This document shows, one piece after another, positions 1 through 8,605 of a stretch of DNA of 64,000 nt (positions are counted from its first letter, which is position 1; every line of letters starts with the position of its first letter). The stretch spans positions 1 to 64,000 of the forward strand of contig CAUVYA020000002.1 of assembly GCA_963556045.3 (NCBI GenBank), read 5' to 3'. Below the pieces are notes generated by a model, which saw nothing but the letters and a program-made list of their open reading frames with translations, was not told the origin of the DNA and did no database searches. The position numbers and the translations under genes are program-made. The stretch is from UBA4781 sp963556045 (GTDB lineage: Bacteria; Chloroflexota; Anaerolineae; Anaerolineales; Anaerolineaceae).

Positions 1-1
1 T

Positions 2-1765
2 GCAAACATTGCAGATAATCTCAGGGCATATATCAATGGATTTAGCGAAAACATGCGTGAGGTGGTAGAAAAATTTGATTTCTACAACACCATTGAAAAA
101 CTAGATGAAGCCAATTTACTTTATCTTGTGATGGATCGTTTTAAAGGAATAGATCTTCACCCGGACCTTGTATCTAATTTGGAAATGGGATATATCTTCG
201 AGGACCTTGTCCGTCGTTTTAATGAGGCTCTCAATGAAAATCCTGGAGAGCACTATACCCCAAGAGAAGTTATTCGATTGATGGTTAATTTACTTCTTTC
301 ACAAGATGAAGATGCTTTAGCGCACAATCATGTCGTTCGTACTGTTTATGATCCATGCTGCGGATCCGGGGGAATGTTGACAATTGCCAGAGAAAGAATT
401 AAAGAGATAAACGAGAATGCTGATGTCTATCTTTTCGGACAAGAGGTGAACCCTGAAACATATGCGATGGCTAAATCGGATATGTATCTCAAGAGTAAAG
501 ATGGTCGAGATGCGGAAAACATCAAACAAGGAAGCACATTATCGAACGATCAGCACCAAGGGGTGGCTTTTGATTATCTAATTACTAACCCGCCTTATGG
601 GAAAGACTGGAAAATGGATAAGGAAGCAGTGGAGTCTGAAGCGGCGAAAGGAAATAATGGCCGTTTTGGAGCTGGTACACCTCGAATTTCAGATGGTCAG
701 CTTTTGTTTTTACAGCATCTAATCTCAAAGATGAATCCAGTTGAAAATGGCAAAGGCGGAGGGCGAATTGCAATTGTCTTAAATGGATCCCCTCTCTTTA
801 CCGGCGATGCGGGTCAAGGTGAAAGCGAAATTCGCCGGTGGATTTTAGAAAACGATTGGCTGGAGGCAATTATTGCATTACCGGAGCAACTTTTCTACAA
901 CACAGGAATTGCTACCTATATTTGGATTCTTAGCAATCATAAAGAAAATAAGCGCAAGGGAAAAGTGCAGTTGATTGACGCTACTGATATTTGGAAACCG
1001 ATGCGCAAAAGTTTGGGTGATAAAAGAAGGGAGATTTCTCCAAAGCAAATTAAGTTGATTACAAATCTTTTCCTTGAATTTAAAGATTCTGAAAAGGTAA
1101 AGATATTCAATACGACAGATTTTGGTTATCGAAAGATACAAGTTGAGCAACCTTTAAGACTCAATTTTCAGGCAAGCCCAGAACGAATTGAACGCTTAGA
1201 AGATGAAACAGTTTATAAGAATTTGGTTATTAGTAAAAAGAAAGACAAGGTAAAAAAAGCAGCGGAAGAGGTTGAAGGCAGGAATGAGCAAAAAAGAATA
1301 AAAGAAATCTTAGGATCATTACCGGACAATGTCTTCATTAGAAGAAAAGAATTTCTTAAGGTTCTGAACATAGCGTTTAAGCAATCCAATATAGATCTAA
1401 AAAGCCCTATGAAGAAAGCAATCCTCAATGCTCTTTCAGAGCAGGATGAAAATGCAGAAATATGTTTTGACTTAAAAGGGAATCCAGAATCAGATAAGAA
1501 TTTGAGGGATTACGAATATGTACCCTTGAACGAAGATATTCAGAAATTCTTTGATAGAGAGGTCAAGCCTTATATTCCAGATGCTTGGATTGACGAGGAA
1601 TATAAAGATGAATTGGATGGTGAGATAGGCAAGGTTGGATATGAGATAAATTTCAACCGCTATTTCTATACCTATCAACCACCCAGATCTTTGGATGAAA
1701 TTGAAGCGGATATAAAAAAACTTGAAGAAGAAATTATTCGCATGCTTCGAGAGGTGACGGAATGA
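2..1765 (+). CDS. hsdM: Type I restriction-modification DNA methyltransferase subunit M, 5' truncated by window edge
   Basis: Adenine-N6 methyltransferase subunit of a type I restriction-modification complex; with HsdS it methylates the recognition site and with HsdR it forms the restriction enzyme. The reading frame is open upstream of the first ATG (position 53) to the window edge and the residues there read as normal HsdM helical sequence, so the true start lies left of the window. Seen: SAM-binding motif I DPCCGSGGM and catalytic motif IV NPPYG, spaced as in the family, plus the FEDLVRRFNE and HYTPREV segments typical of HsdM. The long C-terminal tail is lysine/glutamate-rich. Its stop overlaps the next gene's ATG (ATGA), implying translational coupling. 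Confidence 0.95.
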   Translation, partial: ANIADNLRAYINGFSENMREVVEKFDFYNTIEKLDEANLLYLVMDRFKGIDLHPDLVSNLEMGYIFEDLVRRFNEALNENPGEHYTPREVIRLMVNLLLSQDEDALAHNHVVRTVYDPCCGSGGMLTIARERIKEINENADVYLFGQEVNPETYAMAKSDMYLKSKDGRDAENIKQGSTLSNDQHQGVAFDYLITNPPYGKDWKMDKEAVESEAAKGNNGRFGAGTPRISDGQLLFLQHLISKMNPVENGKGGGRIAIVLNGSPLFTGDAGQGESEIRRWILENDWLEAIIALPEQLFYNTGIATYIWILSNHKENKRKGKVQLIDATDIWKPMRKSLGDKRREISPKQIKLITNLFLEFKDSEKVKIFNTTDFGYRKIQVEQPLRLNFQASPERIERLEDETVYKNLVISKKKDKVKKAAEEVEGRNEQKRIKEILGSLPDNVFIRRKEFLKVLNIAFKQSNIDLKSPMKKAILNALSEQDENAEICFDLKGNPESDKNLRDYEYVPLNEDIQKFFDREVKPYIPDAWIDEEYKDELDGEIGKVGYEINFNRYFYTYQPPRSLDEIEADIKKLEEEIIRMLREVTE

Positions 1766-3594
1766 GCGAAATAAAGGGTCTAGCAAAAACTGTCAGGCAG
1801 TTATTGGATAACAACAAATATGCAATTGATTACTATCAGCGTGAATTTAAGTGGGAAACCAAGCATGTCGTTGAGCTAATTCAAGATTTAACCGTTGAGT
1901 TTTTGGAAAACTATGAGGAATCCCATCAACGGAAAGACGTATCTGAATATGGTCATTATTTTCTAGGTTCTGTAATTATTAGTAATAAAGATGGTAAGAA
2001 ATATATTGTGGATGGCCAGCAAAGGTTAACTACCCTTACTCTCCTTATCATTTTTCTAAACAACATTCAAAAAGGTCGTTCAGATCAGGTGACCGTAACA
2101 GATATGGTTTTTTCTCAACAATATGGACAGGACTCATTCAATTTGGATGTTCCTGAACGAACGAAAAGTATGAAAACCCTGTTTTATGGTCAGTCTCTAG
2201 ATGAAAATGATTTTCCGGAATCAGTAAAAAATATTCTTGGGCGATATTCAGATATTGAAGAACATTTTCCTGAAGAATTAAAAGACAAAGCATTGCCATA
2301 TTTTATTGATTGGCTTATTGATAATGTCTATTTAGTAGAAATAACCGCATACTCCGATGAAGATGCTTATACAATCTTTGAGACAATGAATGACCGTGGG
2401 CTTTCCTTATCCCCAACTGATATGTTAAAGGGGTATTTGTTAGCGAATATTTCTGGAGAGGAAAAGCGGTGGGAAATACATGAGATTTGGAAAAATAATA
2501 TCTATAGTTTGGCTGAGATTGATAATGATGAAACTTCAGATTTTTTCAAATCCTGGTTACGAAGCCAATATGCAAAAAGCATTCGGGAAAGAAAAAGTGG
2601 CGCTACACCCGGTGATTTTGACCGGATTGGTACCGAATTTCATCGATGGGTGCGGGAGAAAAAAGAAATCCTTGGATTAAATCACTCTGATGATTTTGTT
2701 CATTTTATTGAAAAAGATATGGTCTTTTATGCTCGTCAATATTACAAGATCCGACAAGCGTCCTTGGCTAAGAAGAAAGAATTGGAAGAATTGTACTTTG
2801 TGGCGCAATACGGTTTTACATTGCAATATCCTCTTCTACTTGCACCTTTAAAATCTGATGATTCACTTGATGAAATCAATAACAAGCTCCGAATTGTCGC
2901 ATCCTTCTTGGATATATTACTTACACGCCGATTATGGAACTTGCGATCAATATCTTATTCCACCCTGCAATATGCGATGTTTCGTGTGATGGTCGATATT
3001 AGAGGCAAAAATGCGAGTGAATTGATTTCCATATTGAAAAAGAGGTTATCTGAGGAGGGAGAAGATTTCAATACAAATGAAAGATTTGCTCTTCATGGCC
3101 AAAATCGTGTACATATTCACCGAATATTAGCCCGCCTTACAGATTTTATTGAAAAAAAATCGGGATTGCCGTCACATTATTTAGAATATATGAGTAATTC
3201 CGGGAAAAACCGATTTGAAGTAGAACACATTTGGTCTGATCACCCTGAATGGCATACTGACGAATTTAACCACCCAGCCGATTTTTCAGAGTATCGTAAT
3301 CGGATTGGTGGTTTGCTGCTTCTACCGAAGAAGTTTAATACCAGTTATGGGGACTTGCCTTATAAAACCAAACTACAACACTATATCAAAAACAATTTAT
3401 TAGCGCAGAGCTTACATCCGAAATGCTACGAGCGAAATCCAGGATTCTTGGAATTTATACAAATGTATGGTTTGCCATTTAAAGCACATGAAGATTTTAA
3501 ACAAGCTGATTTGGATGATCGACAAAAATTGTTCGTACAATTAGCTGAATTGGTTTGGAATCCCAATCGCCTTGAGGGTATATTGAATGGTTGA
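1762..3594 (+). CDS. DUF262/DUF1524 (GmrSD-like) protein inside the type I locus
   Basis: A 610-residue protein with an N-terminal DUF262 domain and a C-terminal DUF1524 HNH-like domain, the architecture of GmrSD-type modification-dependent restriction enzymes. Seen: the DUF262 signature DGQQRLTTL near residue 90, YYQREFKW near residue 25, and near the C-terminus FEVEHIW followed by NRIGGLLLLPKKFN, the usual DUF1524 pattern with a His in the nuclease motif. In characterised relatives DUF262 is an NTPase/sensor part and DUF1524 cleaves DNA; the substrate here is unknown. It overlaps hsdM by 4 nt and hsdS by 8 nt, so it belongs to the same transcript. It may act against modified phage DNA that the type I enzyme cannot cut (inference). 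Confidence 0.85.
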   Translation: MSEIKGLAKTVRQLLDNNKYAIDYYQREFKWETKHVVELIQDLTVEFLENYEESHQRKDVSEYGHYFLGSVIISNKDGKKYIVDGQQRLTTLTLLIIFLNNIQKGRSDQVTVTDMVFSQQYGQDSFNLDVPERTKSMKTLFYGQSLDENDFPESVKNILGRYSDIEEHFPEELKDKALPYFIDWLIDNVYLVEITAYSDEDAYTIFETMNDRGLSLSPTDMLKGYLLANISGEEKRWEIHEIWKNNIYSLAEIDNDETSDFFKSWLRSQYAKSIRERKSGATPGDFDRIGTEFHRWVREKKEILGLNHSDDFVHFIEKDMVFYARQYYKIRQASLAKKKELEELYFVAQYGFTLQYPLLLAPLKSDDSLDEINNKLRIVASFLDILLTRRLWNLRSISYSTLQYAMFRVMVDIRGKNASELISILKKRLSEEGEDFNTNERFALHGQNRVHIHRILARLTDFIEKKSGLPSHYLEYMSNSGKNRFEVEHIWSDHPEWHTDEFNHPADFSEYRNRIGGLLLLPKKFNTSYGDLPYKTKLQHYIKNNLLAQSLHPKCYERNPGFLEFIQMYGLPFKAHEDFKQADLDDRQKLFVQLAELVWNPNRLEGILNG

Positions 3595-4915
3595 AAATCG
3601 AGTATATTCAAAATCTCCAGCCAACTCTTATATAAATTCATTCGTTTTGGATTTGGAGAACAATATTTCAGAAGATTGGGGAATATGTCGTTTAAAGTTC
3701 CTTTTATCAAGTCTTGAAAGTGGAAATAGAGAATCTGGGGGAGGGAATCAACTTGATGAAGGAGTCTTTAGCCTCGGTGGTGAGCACATTAGTTGGGATG
3801 GTAAATTCATTCCAGAACCCCCAAAATTTATCTCAGTAGAATTCTATAAAAAATTAAACAAAGGCAAAGTTAGTTCTGGTGATGTTCTATTGGTAAAAGA
3901 TGGTGCAACGATTGGAAAAACTTTATATGTCTCAAACATTCCATTTGACAAATGTGCAGTAAATGAGCATGTTTTTATCCTGAGAGGAAACGATAAGAAC
4001 CATAAAAAATTTCTCTACTATCTCGTTTCAAGCAAATTGGGGTTTGATCAAATCATTTATTTGATCAAAGGCGCAGCGCAGCCTGGTTTAGATTCACGTT
4101 TTATTAATGATGTAGTATTTCCTGTTCCCCCAATTTCTGATCAACAAACAATTGTCAACTTCCTTGACCAAAATGTTAAAAAGATAAATGATCTGATAGC
4201 AAAAAAAGAACATCTAGTTGAGATCCTTGAAGAAAAACGTTCTGCCTTAATTGCAGGGGTGGTTACGAAAGGTTTGAATCATGATGTCGAGATGAGAGAT
4301 AGTGGTATTGAGTGGCTAGGTGATATCCCAGCGCATTGGAAGTTGGAACGCGGAAAACATATATTTACAAAACTGAATCGCCCCTCTCTACCCGAAAACG
4401 GAGTGGTAACCGCCTTTCGCGACGGCGAAGTTACACTTAGATCAAATAGACGAACTGAAGGATTTACCTTTTCGATCAAAGAAATTGGTTATCAAGGGGT
4501 TAAGAAAGGTGATTTAGTAATCCATGAAATGGATGGATTTGCTGGTGCGATAGGCGTTTCCGATTCAAATGGAAATTGTTCACCAATCTATTCAATTCTG
4601 CAACCAATGAAATCAACAAATAACTACTATTATGCATATTTACTTCGATTCATGGCTCATAGTGGTTATATAACATCTCTAGCAAAAGGCATAAGAGAAC
4701 GTTCAACCGATTTTCGATTTAAGACTTTTGGGAATGAGTTTTTACCTGTCTTACCCCTAAAAGAACAAAATAATATTGTGAATTTCTTGAATCAGAAGAC
4801 CACGGAAATAAATACCCTTGTTGAAAAAATTAGAACAATGATTGAAACCTTAACTGAATATCGAACTGGTATTACCTCAGCAGCGGTAACAGGTAAGATA
4901 GATGTGAGGCAATGA
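3587..4915 (+). CDS. hsdS: Type I restriction-modification specificity subunit S
   Basis: DNA-recognition subunit of the type I complex, 442 residues. Two target-recognition domains are visible: the first around residues 20-190, ending in a conserved helix (PPISDQQTIVNFLDQ), and the second around residues 230-415, beginning with SGIEWLGDIPAHWK and ending with PLKEQNNIVNFLNQK. The repeated pattern (PL/I)xxQxxIVNFLxQ plus a following coiled-coil spacer is the classic HsdS internal repeat. Each domain would read one half of a bipartite site, which cannot be deduced from sequence. The ATG overlaps the end of the preceding gene by 8 nt. Confidence 0.93.
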   Translation: MVENRVYSKSPANSYINSFVLDLENNISEDWGICRLKFLLSSLESGNRESGGGNQLDEGVFSLGGEHISWDGKFIPEPPKFISVEFYKKLNKGKVSSGDVLLVKDGATIGKTLYVSNIPFDKCAVNEHVFILRGNDKNHKKFLYYLVSSKLGFDQIIYLIKGAAQPGLDSRFINDVVFPVPPISDQQTIVNFLDQNVKKINDLIAKKEHLVEILEEKRSALIAGVVTKGLNHDVEMRDSGIEWLGDIPAHWKLERGKHIFTKLNRPSLPENGVVTAFRDGEVTLRSNRRTEGFTFSIKEIGYQGVKKGDLVIHEMDGFAGAIGVSDSNGNCSPIYSILQPMKSTNNYYYAYLLRFMAHSGYITSLAKGIRERSTDFRFKTFGNEFLPVLPLKEQNNIVNFLNQKTTEINTLVEKIRTMIETLTEYRTGITSAAVTGKIDVRQ

Positions 4916-4916
4916 A

Positions 4917-7241
4917 ATGGTAAGTAAAGAGTCTGAATCTGCACTTTGGAAATTTCTCGATCAATTTAAGGATGATAGACAATCATCGAACTATATAACA
5001 GAAAAAATCTCCATCTCACCGAATGCTGTATTAGAAACTATCGCTCACTCAGAGTTTGAAATTTCTTGGGATGAAATATATCCATTTCTTTCCCCATTTC
5101 GTAATTCTGATTTTACTTTACCTAATTATGTGATTGATTTTCTTGTGAAATATATTCTTGGGAATCAAATCGAAAAAATACTTTGCCCATGGTCTGGTTA
5201 TGGTGTTATTCCAACAGCTTTAAAAGAGAAGAAAGCAGGAAAGACAATAATTGGAATTGATCCGGATGTACGCAAAATATCAATATCTGAGCAAATAAGT
5301 AAGAAATTAGAAATTCAATGGGAAGTTGGCAAACCACTTTCAATTCTGCAAGGTTTTAAGGACGAGTTTGATGCGATTGTTTCTTCTCCCCCAGTGGGTT
5401 TGCAGAGAATTAATTACCAGTTAAGAACAATTGATGGTGAATTAGAAATTCGAGATTCGGAGACAAATATTTTTGTGTTAGAGGCTGCTCGAAAGCTATC
5501 TGAGACAGGAGAAGCGATTTTTGTATTACCAAACAATTTCCCGTGGGAAAGACGAGGTAATGCATTCTCACTATTTCGCAAGTTTGAATTGTATGTCCAT
5601 TCAATTATTGCATTACCAAAAAATGTTATCGCACCCTGGTCTAGAATTGAACTAAATCTAATTTTTATTAATCATAAGGAGCCAAAAAAGGTTTTTGTTT
5701 CTTATCTTGACCCGGATAAAAGTTTCGACGATTTATTAGAAGACATCCAACGTCATAGACAAGGAGAACAACCCTCGGGGGGGTATTTAATAAACATTAA
5801 AGATTTTCGCTCTTGGCAATCTCTATTGATTGATGATCAAATACAAATTGAAGCAAAGAAAAGTGGCACAAAAGTAATAGATCTAGGCAGCATCGCGAAA
5901 TCTGTACAAATTGGAAAGCATCGAGAGGAAGATGGAGGTTTTTCAGAAAAACCAAATTCAGTATTTTTACCATTGATGGGGACATCTCCAGCAGTAACCA
6001 GGATCTCTGACCTAACAATAAAACCTCAGAAATATGCCCAAATTGCCCTTGATGATGAAAAAGCCTTTGCAGATTATGTGGCAGGTTATTTCAATACAAA
6101 TTTAGGTGGATTAGTCAGGGAAAGGCTATCTCAAGGAGGAGTAATATCAAGAATCCGCGCTAGTGATTTGAATACTGCACCTGTACTTCTACCTGATATC
6201 GAATCGCAAATCGAAATCGTCAATTTTCATAACTCTTTACAGGATACGATTTTATTTTTCGAGAAAAAGGATAGCGAACTTTGGAAACAACCTGAAAAGC
6301 TTATAGACATTAAAAAAGAAATAGAAGTTCTGCAACATAAGGAAAAGACTGGGTTTGAAGATTGGATGAATTCCTTGCCCTTTCCACTGGCTTCAATTCT
6401 CTGGCGATATACTGCAACTGATCGTATTGATCAAAAAATCGAACATCTCTTCCATTTTTTTGAAGCCTTTGCCCAATTTGCTACCACGTATATGCTTAGC
6501 TGTTTTTATTCAGATAAAGAATATTTTGTAAGAAATAAATCTAAATGGATAGATGTAAATGGTGAGTTTTCAAAAATATTTTCCCGAGCCTCTTTCGGGA
6601 ATTGGGTGGTTGTCGGTGAGCGTTTAGCAAAACATACTCGAAGATTACTTTCAGATAAGAAAACAAGATCAGACGTATTTGTTTACTATCATACTGAGAA
6701 AGACGATTTTATCGAAACAATTATAGGAAAACGTTTGTTTGGAATTCTAAAAGATGTAAATTCATATCGAAATGATTGGCAAGGGCATGGTGGTATATCC
6801 GGTGAATTTGAAAATCAAAGAAGACTTGCTGCAATGGAAACTGAATTACGTGTACTCCGAGAAATTGTTGGTAACGTATTTTCTGGATTTGCTGTCTTAT
6901 TACCTCAAGAAGCAAAACAATCTAAGGGTATCTTTTATTACAAAGCGAAAAATATTATGGGAACAATTAATACACCCTTTAAAACCATTGAAATAGAAAC
7001 TAATACTTCACTAGAGGACGGCGCATTATATTTCATGGACTTGTCTAGAAGAGATCCGATCAAATTTATTTCATTCATAAAGATGCTTCCAAGTCCTAAA
7101 ACAGAAAGCAATGCTTGTTACTTCTATAATCGATTAGAAAAAGATAGCGTTCGATGGGTTTCTTATCAGTTTGATCAACAGCCCGAAATAAATCAAGTAG
7201 ATGATGGATTATTAGAGTTTTTTGCCATCTTAGATGAATAA
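4917..7241 (+). CDS. Degenerate N6-methyltransferase / HsdS-like / HEPN-like fusion protein of the restriction island
   Basis: A 774-residue protein, 1 nt after hsdS and 11 nt before hsdR. The first ~290 residues follow the HsdM methyltransferase fold, but motif I is ILCPWSGYG (residues 88-96) instead of DPxxGSG and motif IV is SSPPVG (156-161) instead of NPPY, so catalysis is doubtful. Residues ~300-460 resemble an HsdS target-recognition domain (VIDLGSIAKSVQIGKH; later VLLPDIESQIEIVNFHN). The C-terminal ~300 residues are largely helical and contain RNDWQGH (R618-H624), an Rx5H pattern like the active site of HEPN RNases. I recognise no named family for the full protein. The role is inferred from context: an accessory nuclease or sensor of the type I system. 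Confidence 0.6.
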   Translation: MVSKESESALWKFLDQFKDDRQSSNYITEKISISPNAVLETIAHSEFEISWDEIYPFLSPFRNSDFTLPNYVIDFLVKYILGNQIEKILCPWSGYGVIPTALKEKKAGKTIIGIDPDVRKISISEQISKKLEIQWEVGKPLSILQGFKDEFDAIVSSPPVGLQRINYQLRTIDGELEIRDSETNIFVLEAARKLSETGEAIFVLPNNFPWERRGNAFSLFRKFELYVHSIIALPKNVIAPWSRIELNLIFINHKEPKKVFVSYLDPDKSFDDLLEDIQRHRQGEQPSGGYLINIKDFRSWQSLLIDDQIQIEAKKSGTKVIDLGSIAKSVQIGKHREEDGGFSEKPNSVFLPLMGTSPAVTRISDLTIKPQKYAQIALDDEKAFADYVAGYFNTNLGGLVRERLSQGGVISRIRASDLNTAPVLLPDIESQIEIVNFHNSLQDTILFFEKKDSELWKQPEKLIDIKKEIEVLQHKEKTGFEDWMNSLPFPLASILWRYTATDRIDQKIEHLFHFFEAFAQFATTYMLSCFYSDKEYFVRNKSKWIDVNGEFSKIFSRASFGNWVVVGERLAKHTRRLLSDKKTRSDVFVYYHTEKDDFIETIIGKRLFGILKDVNSYRNDWQGHGGISGEFENQRRLAAMETELRVLREIVGNVFSGFAVLLPQEAKQSKGIFYYKAKNIMGTINTPFKTIEIETNTSLEDGALYFMDLSRRDPIKFISFIKMLPSPKTESNACYFYNRLEKDSVRWVSYQFDQQPEINQVDDGLLEFFAILDE

Positions 7242-7252
7242 AGGATTAATAA

Positions 7253-8605
7253 ATGGAAATCTCTGAAAAAAATTTTGAGGAGGTAATCGAACAATATTTA
7301 TTAGCTTTTGGACCAGATTTAACCTCTTCCCATTCAATAAAAGAAACCGGCACAATCGAAGGAGAGTATCAATTTGGTGGATATCATAAACGCAAATCGA
7401 AAGACTATGACCAAGAACTATGTTTGATCCCAGATGATGTGATCAGCTTTCTGCAAGCCACGCAACCCAAAGAATGGTTAAAGCTCAAAAAACAGCACAA
7501 TATTGAAGTAAAAGATCGATTCCTGAGGCGTTTATCACGCGAGGTTGGGAAAAGGGGAACTTTGGATGTCCTTAGGAATGGAGTTAAAGATTCCGGAGTT
7601 AAATTTGACCTTTATTATCATAAACCAGCCAGTGGGTTGAATCCGAAAATCCAAAAACTATATGAGGGAAACATCTTCTCGGAAATTCGCCAACTGCACT
7701 ATAGTTCCAAAAAAGAGCCACAGGAACAGCATAAAAGTCTCGACCTGGGCATTTTTCTGAATGGTTTACCTTTATTTACTGCTGAATTAAAAAACCCACT
7801 TACCGGTCAAACTGTCCAAAATGCAATCACTCAATACCAAAAAGGGCGTGATCCAAAAGAACCGTTGTTTATATTTGGCCGCTGCTTGGCGCATTTTGCT
7901 GTTGATCCCAATCTAGTTTATTTCACGACACACCTCAAAGGAGAAAAGACCTTTTTCCTACCATTCAATCGTGGTTATAACCGCGGGGCAGGTAATCCTC
8001 CATCTTATACTGGTTTTCCCACTGCATACTTGTGGGAGCAGATTTGGGCACGGGATAGTATTTTAGAACTACTCCAAAAATACATATTTGTGGTTGAAGA
8101 AGAAATAGAAAATCACGACGAGAAAAATGTATTGGAGAAAAAGATTATCTTCCCGCGATACCATCAACTAGACTCAGTTCGCCGATTAGTGATGGATGCA
8201 CAGGATAAAGGAGTTGGTCAACGATATTTGATTCAGCATAGTACCGGTTCGGGAAAGAGTTTTTCAATTTCCTGGTTAGCCCATCAATTATCTAATTTAC
8301 ATAATGAGAAAAATCAGAATATTTTTGATTCGGTTATTGTAGTTACGGACCGGAGAGTATTGGATCGGCAATTACAAAAACATGTTCTTGCCTTTGAACA
8401 AACAAGAGGAGTGGTTGAGACTATAGGGAAAGATAAGAGCGCAAAAGATCTTCAAGATGCCCTTGAAAAAGGTAAAAAGATTGTAGTTAGCACTATTCAA
8501 AAATTTCCTGTAATTGTGGATGAAATTGGCAAGCTTAGAGGAAAACGATTTGCAGTGATTATCGATGAGGCGCATTCGTCTCAGGGCGGGGGAGACTTCC
8601 CATAA
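7253..8605 (+). CDS. hsdR: Type I restriction subunit R, N-terminal part (frameshifted after DEAH box)
   Basis: Motor and nuclease subunit of the type I enzyme, N-terminal ~447 residues. Seen in order: a PD-(D/E)XK nuclease with DLGIFLNG...AELKNP (ELK catalytic pair), a Q-type motif at RYHQLDSV, Walker A HSTGSGKS, helicase motif TDRRVLDRQL and the DEAH box (residues 438-441) in IIDEAHSSQGG. Directly afterwards the frame runs into a stop. The G run at 8588-8592 has five Gs; with four, the frame continues as GGETSHKMQQVL, the expected HsdR sequence. So the gene is intact except for one extra G: a sequencing error, a recent mutation or a phase-variable tract. Confidence 0.9.
   Translation: MEISEKNFEEVIEQYLLAFGPDLTSSHSIKETGTIEGEYQFGGYHKRKSKDYDQELCLIPDDVISFLQATQPKEWLKLKKQHNIEVKDRFLRRLSREVGKRGTLDVLRNGVKDSGVKFDLYYHKPASGLNPKIQKLYEGNIFSEIRQLHYSSKKEPQEQHKSLDLGIFLNGLPLFTAELKNPLTGQTVQNAITQYQKGRDPKEPLFIFGRCLAHFAVDPNLVYFTTHLKGEKTFFLPFNRGYNRGAGNPPSYTGFPTAYLWEQIWARDSILELLQKYIFVVEEEIENHDEKNVLEKKIIFPRYHQLDSVRRLVMDAQDKGVGQRYLIQHSTGSGKSFSISWLAHQLSNLHNEKNQNIFDSVIVVTDRRVLDRQLQKHVLAFEQTRGVVETIGKDKSAKDLQDALEKGKKIVVSTIQKFPVIVDEIGKLRGKRFAVIIDEAHSSQGGGDFP

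Noticed and set aside
8565..8605. Programmed frameshift in hsdR
   Set aside because: No slippery heptamer or downstream pseudoknot is evident; a plain G-run length change explains the break, and other indels cluster nearby.
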